Below are positions 15,510 through 24,249 of a stretch of 35,332 bases of DNA, one piece after another. The DNA comes from Streptomyces sp. NRRL S-31 (GTDB lineage: Bacteria > Actinomycetota > Actinomycetes > Streptomycetales > Streptomycetaceae): contig NZ_JOCB01000090.1 of NCBI RefSeq assembly GCF_000718775.1, positions 1 to 35,332 on the forward strand, in the 5' to 3' direction. The notes under the pieces were generated by a model that made no database searches, had not been told where the DNA came from, and worked only from the letters and a program-made list of their open reading frames with translations. Both the position numbers and the translations under genes were made by a program. The stretch's first letter is position 1; every line of letters starts with the position of its first letter.

Positions 15510-16547
15510 GTGCCGTCCACCCCCCGCCCCTTGCGCAAGCTGGGCTTCCTGACCATCGGCCTGTTCGACGCGGCCGACCCGGGGCGGGGCCACGAGTCCA
15601 CGCTGGAGATCATCGAGCTGGGTGAGCGGCTGGGCTTCGACACCGCCTGGGTCCGCCACCGGCATCTCCAGTACGGCATCTCGTCCCCGGTCGCCGTCCT
15701 GGCCGCCGCCTCGCAGCGCACCCGGCGGATCGGGCTGGGCACCGCGGTGACACCGCTCGGCTGGGAGAACCCGCTGCGGCTCGCCGAGGACCTGGCCACC
15801 GTCGACGTGCTGTCCGGGGGCCGGCTGAACCCGGGCCTCAGCGTCGGCCCGCCGATGCACTACGACCAGGTCAAGGGCGCCCTCTACCCGGACACCGCCG
15901 ACGCGGAGGACTTCGGCTACGAGCGGGTGCGGCGGCTGCTGGACCTGGTGCGCGGCAAGCCCGCCACCGGCTTCAGCGGGACGGAGGGGTTCGAGACCTT
16001 CTCCGACGTCGTCCAGCCGCACTCCCCCGGGCTCGGACGGCGGCTGTGGTACGGCGGCGGCAGCCTGCGGTCGGCGCGCTGGGCGGGCGAGCACGGCATG
16101 AACTTCCTGACCAGCAGCGTGGTCAAGGCGGAGGACGGCGAAGGCGCGGACGGGCCGCCGGACTTCGCCGCGATCCAGCTGTCCCACATCCGCCGGTTCC
16201 GGGCCCACCACCCCGACGGCGAGGCGGCCCGGGTCTCCCAGGGGCTCGTGGTCATCCCGACCGACTCCGCGAGCGCCGGGCAGCGCGCCAAGTACGCCGA
16301 GTACGCGGCCCGACGGCTGCCCCGCACGGCCGCGCCGCAGGGCCCGGGGCGGCAGCTGTTCGCGCCGGACCTGGTCGGCACCTCGGCGGAGCTGGCCGAA
16401 CGGCTGCACGCGCACGCCGCCTTCCGCGAGGTCGACGAGGTCGCCTTCGCGCTGCCGTTCACCTTCGAGCACGAGGACTACGTGCAGATCCTGACGGACA
16501 TGGCGACGAAGCTGGGACCGGCGCTGGGGTGGCAACCCGCCGGGTGA
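15510..16547 (+). CDS. LLM-class flavin-dependent oxidoreductase
   Basis: A 345-residue luciferase-like TIM-barrel protein. LGFLTIGLFD (beta 1), SPVAVLAAASQRTRRIGLGTAVTPLGWENPLRLAEDLATVDVLSGGRLNPGLSVG and LWYGGGSLRSARWAGEHGMNFLTSS are typical of bacterial LLM flavoproteins using FMN or F420. The cofactor cannot be fixed from sequence alone. GTG 15510 has GGAGG five bases upstream. It lies 67 bases after the phosphoesterase on the same strand and may be co-transcribed. Substrate unknown. Confidence 0.9.
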   Translation: MPSTPRPLRKLGFLTIGLFDAADPGRGHESTLEIIELGERLGFDTAWVRHRHLQYGISSPVAVLAAASQRTRRIGLGTAVTPLGWENPLRLAEDLATVDVLSGGRLNPGLSVGPPMHYDQVKGALYPDTADAEDFGYERVRRLLDLVRGKPATGFSGTEGFETFSDVVQPHSPGLGRRLWYGGGSLRSARWAGEHGMNFLTSSVVKAEDGEGADGPPDFAAIQLSHIRRFRAHHPDGEAARVSQGLVVIPTDSASAGQRAKYAEYAARRLPRTAAPQGPGRQLFAPDLVGTSAELAERLHAHAAFREVDEVAFALPFTFEHEDYVQILTDMATKLGPALGWQPAG

Positions 16548-16619
16548 CCGCGCCGGGTCCGGGCGCGGGCCGGCCATCCGGATCACCGCGTTCCGCCCCC
16601 GCCGCGCCCGCTCGGCCCG

Positions 16620-16625
16620 TATGTT
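16620..16625 (+). promoter_or_regulatory. -10 element TATGTT before the cupin gene
   Basis: TATGTT lies 37 bases before ATG 16663. This makes the in-frame ATG at 16621 part of the promoter and supports the later start. No -35 consensus is visible. Confidence 0.4.
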
Positions 16626-16662
16626 CGCGGCGGTATCCGCCCGCTCCCCGAAAGGCTCCCGC

Positions 16663-17097
16663 ATGCGCACCGCACTCCGTACCGCCGTGACCGCCGTACT
16701 GACCGCCGCCGCCGTCCTGACCTGCGGCTCTGCCGGGGCGACCCCGGCGGGGCCCGGAGTGACGGGCCGGATCCTCGGCCAGACCACCGTCGGCGGCACC
16801 GACTACATACTCCGCGAGGTGACGATCCCGCCCGGCCAGAGCACCGGCTGGCACTACCACGACGGCCCGCTCTACGGCGTCGTACGGCAGGGCACCCTCA
16901 GCCACTTCGACTCCGCCTGCGCCTCGGACGGCGTGTACCGCACCGGCGCGTCGATCCGGGAGCCGTCCGGCTCCGGCTACGTCCACATCGGCCGCAACCT
17001 GGGCGGCACACCGCTCGTCCTCGACGTGCTGTACGTACTGCCGCACGGCTCGCCGTTCTCGCGGGACGCGGCGAACCCGGGGTGCCCGTTCGAGTGA
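16663..17097 (+). CDS. secreted cupin-domain protein
   Basis: A 144-residue protein with a signal peptide (MRTALRTAVTAVLTAAAVLTCGSAGA, cleavage near residue 26; the Cys is not in a clear lipobox). One cupin barrel follows: EVTIPPGQSTGWHYHDGPLYGVVRQG carries the metal-ligand histidines of motif 1 (HYH), and GSGYVHIGRNLGGTPLVLDVLYVLP is motif 2. Such small exported cupins have no defined role. ATG 16663 has AAAGG eight bases upstream. Its TGA abuts the reversed stop codon of the next gene with no base between them. Confidence 0.85.
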   Translation: MRTALRTAVTAVLTAAAVLTCGSAGATPAGPGVTGRILGQTTVGGTDYILREVTIPPGQSTGWHYHDGPLYGVVRQGTLSHFDSACASDGVYRTGASIREPSGSGYVHIGRNLGGTPLVLDVLYVLPHGSPFSRDAANPGCPFE

Positions 17098-19462
17098 TCA
17101 GCCCTCGGGCAGCGGCTGTTCGGCCCAGATGGTCTTGCCCGCCGCGGTCTGTCTGCTGCCCCAGCGCCGGGTGAGCTGGGCGACGAGCAGCAGCCCCCGG
17201 CCGCCCTCGTCGTACACGTGCGCCCGGCGCAGGTGCGGCGAGGTGGAACTGGCGTCGGACACCTCGCAGATGAGGGCCCGGTCGCGGATCAGGCGCAGTT
17301 GGACGGGCGGTTCGCCGTACCGGATGGCGTTGGTGACGAGTTCGCTGACGACGAGTTCGGTGACGAACGCGGCCTCCTCCAGCCCCCAGGCGGTCAGCCG
17401 CTCGCCGGCCGCCTGCCGGACGACCGCGACGTGGGCGGGGTCGGGCGGGACGTCCCAGGTGGCGACCCGGTCGGCGCCGAGGGCCCGGGTGCGGGCGAGC
17501 AGCAGCGCCACGTCGTCGCGGGGCTGGTCGGACAGGACGGCCTTCAGGACGTCGTCGCAGAGGTCGTCGAGGGAGCCGGCGGGGCCGTCGAACGCCCGGA
17601 GCAGGCCGTCGGCGGCGCCGTCCGGGTCCTGGCCGCGGTAGTCGATCAGGCCGTCGGTGAACAGGCCGACGACCGTGCCCTCGGGCAGTTCCCGTTCCGT
17701 CGCCTCGAACGGCAGGCCGCCGACGCCGAGCGGCGGCCCGGCGGTCATGGGGACGAACTCCGCGGTGCCGCCGGGCAGGATGACGACCGGGGCGGGATGG
17801 CCGGCCGCGGCCATCGCCAGCCGGCGCGAGACGGGATCGTAGACGGCGTAGAGGCAGGTCGCGCCGAGTTCGGCGATCTCCTCGCCGCTGCCGTCGGCGG
17901 CGAGGTGCGTGACCAGGTCGTCGAGGTGGGTGAGGAGTTCGTCGGGGGGGCAGGTCGACGTCGGCGAGGGTGCGCACGGCCGTCCGCAGCCGGCCCATGG
18001 TGGCCGAGGACCGGATGCCATGGCCCACCACGTCTCCCACGACCAGGGCGACCCGGCCGCCGGAGAGCGGGATGACGTCGAACCAGTCGCCGCCGATGCC
18101 GGCCACCGATCCGCACGGCAGGTAGCGGTGGGCCACCTCGACCGCGGCCTGTCCGGGCAGACCGCTCGGGAGCAGGCTGTGCTGGAGGGCGAGGGCCGTG
18201 GACCGCTCCCGGGCGAAGCGGCGGGCGTTGTCCACGCAGACGGCGGCGCGGCTGGCGAGTTCCTCCGCGAAGACGGCGTCGTCCGGGCCGTAGTCGTCCG
18301 GGTGGGCCATGCGGACGCAGACCGCGACGCCCAGGGTGGTGCCGCGGGCCCGGAGCGGCACCGCGAGCACGGAGTGGACGCCCTGCCGGTAGCGGCTGCC
18401 CCCGGGCGAGCGCGCGTCGCGTTCGGCGAGCCACCGGACGATCTCCGGGTCGTCGGCCCGGCTGAGCACCGCGCGGCCCTCGCACAGGGCGCGGGCGGGC
18501 GGCAGGGCCGGCTCGTAGACGTGCTTCTCGCCGATGGCCAGCGCCGCCCCGGGGTTGCCGGGCCGGGTGGAGCCGTGGGCGACCCGGCGCATCTCGGCAC
18601 CGCTGTCCGGGAGGGCCGGCGGCTCCTCCGCGCCGAGCACCCAGTCGAGCAGGTCGACGCTGGCGAAGTCGGCGTACCGGGGGACGAGCAGTCCGACCAG
18701 TTCCTCGGCGGTGCGGACGACGTCCAGGGTGGTGCCGATGCCCGCTGAGGCCTCGTTGAGCAGGGCGAGGCGGCGGCGCGCCCAGTACTGCTCGGTGTTG
18801 TCGAAGGCGGCGATGCCGACCGCGGTCAGCTCGCCGGAACCCGCGCGCAGCGGCCACATCTCGATGCTCCACAGATGTTCCCGGTGCAGGGTGGGAGCCC
18901 CGGCGAAGCTCTCGTAGCGGACGGGCCGGCCGGTCTCGGCGACCTCGCGGAGGTGGCGCAGGAAGCCCTGGTAGTAGTCGGCGTCACCGACGGTGTCCGG
19001 GAAGCGGCGGCCGGCCAGGGCGGCCTCGGAGGCGCCCATCACCTTGCAGGCGGCGTCGTTGAGCCGCAGGTAACGCTGCTGGAGGTCGAAGACGGACATG
19101 GCCATGGACGCCTGCTCGAAGGCCTGGGCGGCCAGGGTGGCGCCGGGCGGGCCGGCGGTGACGACGTAGCCGGCGGGCGTCCCGTCGGCGCCGGCGACCG
19201 GGCAGGCCGTGACGGCCAGCTCGATCCGGTGGCCGGCCCGGTGCCGCAGGGCGATGACGCCCGAGCCGGCGGCGAGGGTGGCGGCGGCGGGGGGCTCCGC
19301 CAGCAGCTCCGCCGCCGGCCGGCCCACGACGTCCGCGGCCCGGTGCCCGGTGAGCGATCGCGCGCCCTCGCCCCACCCGGTCACCGTGCCCCGTGCGTCG
19401 AGGAGCGCCATGGCGACGGCAGGATCCATATGCCCCAGCATGTTCCGATCGCCCCGGTGCAT
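17098..19462 (-). pseudogene. PAS-PAS-GAF-PP2C/SpoIIE-HATPase sensor phosphatase, frameshifted
   Basis: Intact, this would be a 787-residue signalling protein. An N-terminal PAS domain (MALLDARGTVTGWGEGARSLTGH) is followed by a second (QAFEQASMAMSVFDLQQRYLRLNDAACKVMG), a GAF domain (ARGTTLGVAVCVR region), a SpoIIE phosphatase (GGDWFDV, GDVVGHG, FTDGLIDYRG, RDDVALLLAR) and an RsbW-like ATPase (ELVVSELVTNAIRYG, GGRGLLLVAQL, RRWGSRQTAAGKTIWA). The frame breaks at a run of seven G (17944-17950; seven C in the mRNA): the first frame reads DLPP then RRTPHPP, while DLPP-DELLTHLDDLV continues in the next frame. Deleting one base restores it near residue 505, between the phosphatase motifs. This is either a real mutation, a slippery tract or a sequencing error. 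Start 19462 is uncertain; 19441 is an alternative. Confidence 0.85.
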
Positions 19463-19481
19463 CAAGCCGCGGGGGGGCGCC

Positions 19482-19949
19482 TCAGCCCTGCCGGGCGCGG
19501 AGGGCGGCGAGGGCCCGGTCGGCGTGCGTGTTCATGCGCAGCTCGCTGCGGACGACCTCCAGGACGGTGCGGTCCTCTGCGATCACGAAGGTGACGCGCT
19601 TGGTCGGGGCCAGGGAGAAGCCGCGTCTGACGCCGAACCGCTCGCGGACCGTGCCGTCCGCGTCGGAGAGCAGCGGCATGCCGAGGCGGTGGGTGCCGGC
19701 GAACTCCCGCTGCTTCTCCACGGTGTCCCCGCTGATCCCGACGGGCCGGGCGCCGGCGGCGGCGAACTCCGCGGCGAGGTCGCGGAAGTGGCATGCCTCG
19801 TTGGTGCAGCCGGGGGTGAGGGCGGCGGGGTAGAAGAACAGGACGACCGGGCCGTCGGCCAGCAGGTCGGTGAGCCGGCGGGGGGTTCCGGTCTCGTCGG
19901 GCAGGGCGAAGTCCTCCACCGTGTCCCCGACGGCGACGCGCTCGGTCAC
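19482..19949 (-). CDS. peroxiredoxin, BCP/PrxQ type
   Basis: A 155-residue thioredoxin-fold peroxidase that reduces hydrogen peroxide and organic hydroperoxides. LTPGCTNEACHFRD carries the peroxidatic Cys48 and the resolving Cys53 five residues later, the PrxQ/BCP pattern. VGDTVEDFALPDETGTPRRLTDLLADGPVVLFFYP and GISGDTVEKQREFAGTHRLGMPLLSDADGTVRERFGV are family signatures. I choose GTG 19949 because it overlaps the stop of the DoxX gene as GTGA, with AAGGGG seven bases upstream; the longer frame to 19988 lies inside that gene. The overlap implies translational coupling. Confidence 0.93.
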   Translation of the reverse strand: MTERVAVGDTVEDFALPDETGTPRRLTDLLADGPVVLFFYPAALTPGCTNEACHFRDLAAEFAAAGARPVGISGDTVEKQREFAGTHRLGMPLLSDADGTVRERFGVRRGFSLAPTKRVTFVIAEDRTVLEVVRSELRMNTHADRALAALRARQG

Positions 19950-20326
19950 GACCGCCCCTTGCCGTTCCGGGCCACGCCGCGCGCCCACAGCACCAGGGGC
20001 ACCTGGAAGGGCAGGCGGGCCAGGGCCGCCGTGCGGAGCGGCGCCGGCCGGTGGCGCCAGTCCGCGGCCATCTGGACGTTCGCCGGGAACACCCCGACGA
20101 AGAAGGCGGCGGCCGCCTTCGCCGCCGCGGCGCGGGTGCGGGGTGCCGCGATCCCGGCGGCCAGGGCCAGCTCGACGACCCCGCTGCCGTACGTCCAGGC
20201 CCGGGGCGAGCCCGGCAGCTGCCGGGGGATGATCGCGTCGAACTGCCGGGGGACGGCGAAGTGGGCGACCCCCATGCCCGCCAGCAGACCGGCGAGCAGC
20301 AGGGGTGAGCGTTCGGACCGGGACAC
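19946..20326 (-). CDS. DoxX-like small integral membrane protein
   Basis: A 126-residue protein with about four hydrophobic segments (SPLLLAGLLAGMGVAHFAVP, WTYGSGVVELALAAGIAAP, AAAAKAAAAFFVGVFPANVQMA, FQVPLVLWARGVA), matching DoxX-like membrane proteins. MGVAHFAVPRQFDAIIPRQLPGSPRAWTYGSGVVELALA is a conserved stretch in this group. GTG 20326 has GAGGAGG four to five bases upstream. Its stop overlaps the peroxiredoxin start. DoxX proteins have been linked to thiol and oxidative stress handling in mycobacteria, which fits the peroxiredoxin partner, but this is inference. Confidence 0.85.
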   Translation of the reverse strand: MSRSERSPLLLAGLLAGMGVAHFAVPRQFDAIIPRQLPGSPRAWTYGSGVVELALAAGIAAPRTRAAAAKAAAAFFVGVFPANVQMAADWRHRPAPLRTAALARLPFQVPLVLWARGVARNGKGRS

Positions 20327-20354
20327 GGTTCCTCCTCTGGTGGCCTGCCGCCGG

Positions 20355-20360
20355 ATATTA
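20355..20360 (-). promoter_or_regulatory. -10 element TAATAT before the DoxX-peroxiredoxin operon
   Basis: TAATAT on the minus strand, 28 bases before GTG 20326; only a weak -35 (GTCACC, 18 bases upstream) accompanies it. Confidence 0.4.
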
Positions 20361-20397
20361 CTCGACGGTAAGCCCAGCGGTGACCGCCCGCCCCGGC

Positions 20398-20823
20398 TCA
20401 GGGCGTGACGAGTTCGGCCCAGCGGGTGATGCCGCCGGAGTGCACCCGCAGGCCGTGACGCGTGGCCAGGGCGTGGACGATCGCCTCGCCCCGGCCGTGC
20501 TCGTCGGGGTCGACGCCGGCGAGGGTCTGCCCCGCCGCGTACGCCGGTCCCCCGTCGGTGACCTCCACGCGCAGGGTGCCGCCGCGGTCGTCGCTCACCC
20601 AGGACAGCCGCAGCTCGGCCGGGGGCCGGGCGTGGAGGATGGCGTTGGTGACCAGCTCCGACACCACGAGCAGCGAGTCCTCGACGATCTCCGGGGACAC
20701 GCTCCAGTCGGCGAGGAGCGCCGCCGCCCGCCGACGCACGGCACAGACCGCCCCGGCGACGGGTGGCACCGGACACACGTGTTCGCATGCCACCCGTAGC
20801 AGCGTGTTGAGCTGAGCCACCAT
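20398..20823 (-). CDS. RsbW-like ATP-binding protein (anti-sigma/serine kinase type)
   Basis: A 141-residue GHKL ATPase domain. The N box is SELVTNAILHA, the G1 box VEVTDGGP, and the G2 region HGRGEAIVHALA, with Glu where the family often has Leu. These proteins bind or phosphorylate partners in sigma-factor partner switching or act as stand-alone regulators; streptomycetes encode dozens. ATG 20823 is preceded by GGGAGAG. A strong promoter with TTGACC and TAGGTT lies upstream. No cognate anti-anti-sigma factor is adjacent. Confidence 0.9.
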   Translation of the reverse strand: MVAQLNTLLRVACEHVCPVPPVAGAVCAVRRRAAALLADWSVSPEIVEDSLLVVSELVTNAILHARPPAELRLSWVSDDRGGTLRVEVTDGGPAYAAGQTLAGVDPDEHGRGEAIVHALATRHGLRVHSGGITRWAELVTP

Positions 20824-20884
20824 TTTCTCTCCCGATGGTGTGTGCTGCCGGTCCGGCGCGACGCCGCAATCCGGACCTCACGCC

Positions 20885-20913
20885 AACCTAGGGAGACAAA
20901 CCGGGCGGGTCAA
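20885..20913 (-). promoter_or_regulatory. promoter of the RsbW-like gene
   Basis: On the minus strand, TTGACC (20913-20908) and TAGGTT (20890-20885) have 17 bases between them. The predicted mRNA leader is about 55 bases. Confidence 0.6.
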
Positions 20914-20923
20914 TGAACAGAGG

Positions 20924-20936
20924 TCGGCATTACCGA
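20924..20936. promoter_or_regulatory. small inverted repeat upstream of the IclR-type gene
   Basis: TCGG-CATTA-CCGA, 4-bp arms around five bases, in the gap shared by the divergent ATPase and IclR genes. It could be an IclR operator, but arms this short occur often by chance. Confidence 0.2.
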
Positions 20937-20993
20937 ACGACGCGGTGCCGGGCCGTCCCGTCGCCCCGTGGGGCGAACCGTGCGCAGCGGTAA

Positions 20994-20999
20994 TAGGCT
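20994..20999 (+). promoter_or_regulatory. -10 element TAGGCT, probable leaderless start
   Basis: TAGGCT followed by six bases and ATG 21006; no ribosome site precedes the ATG. Confidence 0.55.
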
Positions 21000-21005
21000 C
21001 GCACC

Positions 21006-21773
21006 ATGGCCGGCCCAGTCCAGTCGATCGAACGGGCGGCGGCGATCCTGCGGCTGCTCGCCGGCGGACCCCGCCGGCTCGGGCTCGGCGAGGTGGCCGC
21101 CTCCCTGGGGCTGGCGAAGGGCACCGCGCACGGCATTCTGCGCACGCTCCAGCACGTGGACTTCGTGGAGCAGGACGCGGCGACCGGGAAGTACCAGCTG
21201 GGCGCCGCCCTGCTGCATCTGGGCACCAGCTACCTGGACGTCAACGAGCTGAGGTCACGCTCCCTGAACTGGGCCGACGCGCTGGCCGCCCGCAGCGGGG
21301 AGGCGGTACGGCTGGGCACCCCCCTGGAGGGCCAGGTGCTCGTGGTCCACCACGTGTTCCGGCCGGACGACACCTTCCAGACCCTGGACGTGGGCGCGCT
21401 GCTGCCCCTGCACGCCTCCTCCCTCGGCAAGGTGCTCCTGGCCTACGGGACCGCCGTGGTCGAGCCGGACCGCGAGCCGGGGCTGGAGGCGTACACCCGG
21501 CACACGCTGGTGGACCCCGAGCGGCTCACCCGGGCGCTCGCCGCGGTCAGGGAGGTCGGCTGGGCCGCCGAGGTCCAGGAGATGAGCATGGGCGAGGCCG
21601 GGCTCGCCGCGCCGATCCGCGGGCACGGCGGTCTCGTCGTGGGCGCGATCGGACTGTCCGGGCCGGTCGAGCGGATCTGCGACGGCCAGGGTCACCCCCG
21701 CCCCGCGCTGATCAGCCTGATCCGTGAGGCCGCGCGGGCGGTCTCCAGAGACCTGGGAGCCGCGCGCTGGTAG
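21006..21773 (+). CDS. IclR-family regulator, GylR-like
   Basis: A 255-residue repressor-type protein with a winged helix-turn-helix ([62 protein letters not shown], residues 5-68) and a GAF-like IclR effector domain (about 85-250, with [33 protein letters not shown]). From memory the wording is very close to GylR, the glycerol operon repressor of S. coelicolor, and the next gene is a glycerol kinase, so glycerol or glycerol-3-phosphate response is likely. The canonical gyl locus also has glpF and glpD, absent here, so this is probably a paralogue. Confidence 0.92.
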   Translation: MAGPVQSIERAAAILRLLAGGPRRLGLGEVAASLGLAKGTAHGILRTLQHVDFVEQDAATGKYQLGAALLHLGTSYLDVNELRSRSLNWADALAARSGEAVRLGTPLEGQVLVVHHVFRPDDTFQTLDVGALLPLHASSLGKVLLAYGTAVVEPDREPGLEAYTRHTLVDPERLTRALAAVREVGWAAEVQEMSMGEAGLAAPIRGHGGLVVGAIGLSGPVERICDGQGHPRPALISLIREAARAVSRDLGAARW

Positions 21774-21817
21774 GCCAGGACAGCCGCCCCTCGATCCGTC
21801 GGAAGGCAGACCCGATC

Positions 21818-23332
21818 ATGGCCGAACGGTATGTGATGTCCGTCGATCAGGGCACCAACTCGACCCGGTGCATCCTGTTCGACCACCGGGGGCGGCTGGT
21901 CTCGGTCGCGCAGCGGGAGCACCAGCAGCACTTCCCCCGGCCCGGATGGGTGGAGCACGACGCCGTCGAGATCTGGCAGAACCTGCGCCGGGTCGTACCC
22001 GAGGCCCTGTCCGCCGCCGGTGTCGACCAGGGGCAGGTCGTCGCGATCGGGCTGGCCAACCAGCGCGAGACGACGGTGCTCTGGGACCGGCGGACCGGCG
22101 CCCCGGTGGGCCGGGCGATCGTCTGGCAGGACACCCGTACCGCACCCCTGGTCGACGACCTCAGGCAGCGCCCCGGGGAGGCGTTCTTCCTCCAGCGGTG
22201 CGGCCTGCCGCCCTCGACGTACTTCTCGGCGCTGCGGATCAGGTGGCTGTTCGACAACGTCAAGGGGGTCGAACAGCGCGCCGAGGAGGGTGAGGTGCTG
22301 TTCGGCACGATGGAGAGCTGGCTGGTGTGGAACCTCACCGGGGGCGCCGGCCGGGGTCTGCACATCACCGACGCCACCAACGCCAGCCGCACGATGCTGA
22401 TGAACATCCACACGCTCACCTGGGACGAGGAACTGCTGGACTTCTTCGGCGTGCCCCGCGCGATGCTGCCCGAGATCCGCTCGTCCGCGGAGCGGTACGG
22501 CGAGGCCCGCGCGCTGCTGCCGGAGGTGTCCATCACGGCCGCCCTCGGCGACCAGCAGGCCGCCCTCTTCGGCCAGACCTGCTTCTCGCCGGGCGAGGCC
22601 AAGTGCACCTACGGGACGGGCAGCTTCCTGCTGCTGAACACCGGCGGCGACGTCGTGCGCTCCCGGCACGGACTGCTGACCACCGTCGCCTACAGGATCG
22701 GCGAGCAGCCGCCGGTGTACGCGCTGGAGGGGTCGATCGCGGTCACCGGCTCGCTGGTGCAGTGGTTCCGTGACCGCCTGGGCCTGATCAGCAGCGCCCC
22801 GGAGATCGAGACCCTGGCGCGGACGGTGGAGGACAACGGCGGCTGCTACATCGTCCCCGCCTTCTCGGGCCTGTTCGCGCCCCGCTGGCGCAGTGACGCG
22901 CGGGGGGTCATCGTCGGTCTCACCTCGTACATCACCAAGGGCCACCTGGCGCGGGCCGTGCTGGAGGCCACGGGGTGGCAGACCCGGGAGGTCGTCGACG
23001 CCATGAACTCCGACTCCTCGGTCGCCCTCCGGGAACTCAAGGTCGACGGGGGCATGACCTCGGACAACCTGCTCATGCAGTTCGTGGCGGACGTGCTCGA
23101 CGTGCCGGTGGTACGGCCGATGGTCGCCGAGACGGTCTCCCTGGGCGCCGCCTACGCGGCCGGGCTCGCCGCCGGCTACTGGCCGGACCTGGAGGTGCTG
23201 CGGCGCAACTGGCACCGGGCCGCCCAGTGGCTGCCCGCCATGGACCCCGCGCGGCGGGCGGCGGAGTACGAGGACTGGCAGCGGGCCGTCGAACGGTCCC
23301 TGGGGTGGGTCAGGCCGCCCCGGTCCCCCTGA
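21818..23332 (+). CDS. glpK: glycerol kinase
   Basis: A 504-residue FGGY-family kinase that phosphorylates glycerol to sn-glycerol-3-phosphate in the cytoplasm. The signatures are intact: [16 protein letters not shown] (phosphate 1 loop), [41 protein letters not shown] with [26 protein letters not shown] with [14 protein letters not shown], and [27 protein letters not shown], the adenosine-binding motif. The length is normal. ATG 21818 has GGAAGG 11 bases upstream. It follows the GylR-like regulator by 44 bases, so the pair is probably an operon; no glycerol facilitator or dehydrogenase follows. Confidence 0.95.
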   Translation: MAERYVMSVDQGTNSTRCILFDHRGRLVSVAQREHQQHFPRPGWVEHDAVEIWQNLRRVVPEALSAAGVDQGQVVAIGLANQRETTVLWDRRTGAPVGRAIVWQDTRTAPLVDDLRQRPGEAFFLQRCGLPPSTYFSALRIRWLFDNVKGVEQRAEEGEVLFGTMESWLVWNLTGGAGRGLHITDATNASRTMLMNIHTLTWDEELLDFFGVPRAMLPEIRSSAERYGEARALLPEVSITAALGDQQAALFGQTCFSPGEAKCTYGTGSFLLLNTGGDVVRSRHGLLTTVAYRIGEQPPVYALEGSIAVTGSLVQWFRDRLGLISSAPEIETLARTVEDNGGCYIVPAFSGLFAPRWRSDARGVIVGLTSYITKGHLARAVLEATGWQTREVVDAMNSDSSVALRELKVDGGMTSDNLLMQFVADVLDVPVVRPMVAETVSLGAAYAAGLAAGYWPDLEVLRRNWHRAAQWLPAMDPARRAAEYEDWQRAVERSLGWVRPPRSP

Positions 23333-23400
23333 CCGGCCCGGCGGCGCCGCGCCCGCGCCCCGTACGCCGCCCGCGCGCCGTCGCGTGGCCGGCCGGTCAG
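23329..23400. terminator. inverted repeat spanning two convergent stop codons
   Basis: CTGACCGGCC (23329-23338) and GGCCGGTCAG (23391-23400) are perfect inverted copies, and each contains the TGA of one convergent gene (glpK and tetR). The 52-base loop is itself very GC-rich. It may act as a bidirectional terminator. Confidence 0.4.
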
Positions 23401-24047
23401 CGGCCGGTGCCGACCGGGGCCAGCCACAGGCCGACGATCGCGTCGGCGAGCCCCGTGGCGGCCTCGCTCCAGGTGGCGCGCGGGGTCGGGGTGCCTTCGG
23501 CGAGGGCCCGCTCCCGCTCGGCGCAGGTGTGCAGGATCAGCAGCCGGACCATCTGGCCGCGCTCGGCTCGGACCTCGGGCGGCAGCTCCGGAAGGGTGCG
23601 GTTCAGGCCCCGGACCGCCTCGCGCAGCGCAGGCGAGGCGAGGGACTCCTCGACCATGATCTCGTGCAGCGCCGGGTCGGTCATCGCCTGGGCGCAGAAG
23701 CGGGCGTACCAGGTGGGACTGCCCAGCCCGGCCAGGTGCTCGGTGACCGGGCGGACCAGGCAGCGGACCCAGTCGCGCACGTCGGACGAGTCGCCGGCCG
23801 CCTCCAGGGCGCGCTCCCTGAGCCTCTCGATGTGCTCGGCGTGCCGTCGGGCGACCGCGCGGACCAGGTCGGCCTTGGTCCCGAAGTGGTAGCCGACGGC
23901 GGCGTTGTTGCCCTGGCCGGCCGCCTCGCTGACCTGGCGGTTGGAGACGGCGTACACGCCGTGCTCGGCGAACAGCCGTTCGGCCGCGGTCAGGATCGCC
24001 TCCCGCGTCGCGCTCACCTGCTCGGCCCGCGCCGTCCTGCGCGCCAT
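23397..24047 (-). CDS. TetR-family transcriptional regulator
   Basis: A 216-residue regulator. The N-terminal helix-turn-helix reads ATREAILTAAERLFAEHGVYAVSNRQVSEAAGQGNNAAVGYHFGTKADLVRAVARRH (about residues 13-70), the standard TetR fold. The ligand-binding half contains LVRPVTEHLAGLGSPTWYARFCAQAMTDPALHEIM. It diverges from an MFS exporter, and a perfect 8-bp-arm palindrome lies between them, so it is likely the repressor of both genes. Starts at ATG 24047 or GTG 24053 are both possible; the longer frame to 24209 is not family-like. Confidence 0.92.
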   Translation of the reverse strand: MARRTARAEQVSATREAILTAAERLFAEHGVYAVSNRQVSEAAGQGNNAAVGYHFGTKADLVRAVARRHAEHIERLRERALEAAGDSSDVRDWVRCLVRPVTEHLAGLGSPTWYARFCAQAMTDPALHEIMVEESLASPALREAVRGLNRTLPELPPEVRAERGQMVRLLILHTCAERERALAEGTPTPRATWSEAATGLADAIVGLWLAPVGTGR

Positions 24048-24201
24048 GCTCACCACCGCTCCGGGACGCGCACCACCCCCGGGGGCGGGCCGTCCCGCAC
24101 TCCGCCCCGGGTCCTCGGCCGGAGCGGCGAGGTCCAGCGGGGGCAAGCCTACGGGGCGTTCCCGCCCTCCCCCGCACGGACCCGCTCCCGGCTCGCTACA
24201 G

Positions 24202-24221
24202 TAAGTCAAGCAGTTGACTTA
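24202..24221. promoter_or_regulatory. perfect palindrome between tetR and MFS genes (candidate TetR operator)
   Basis: TAAGTCAA (24202-24209), spacer GCAG, TTGACTTA (24214-24221). The 20-base site is AT-rich in a very GC-rich background. It overlaps candidate -10 elements TACAGT (plus, 24197-24202) and TACTGT (minus, 24203-24198), as expected of an operator controlling both directions. Confidence 0.75.
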
Positions 24222-24249
24222 AACATGCGCTCCCCGGAAGGTTCCCTCC

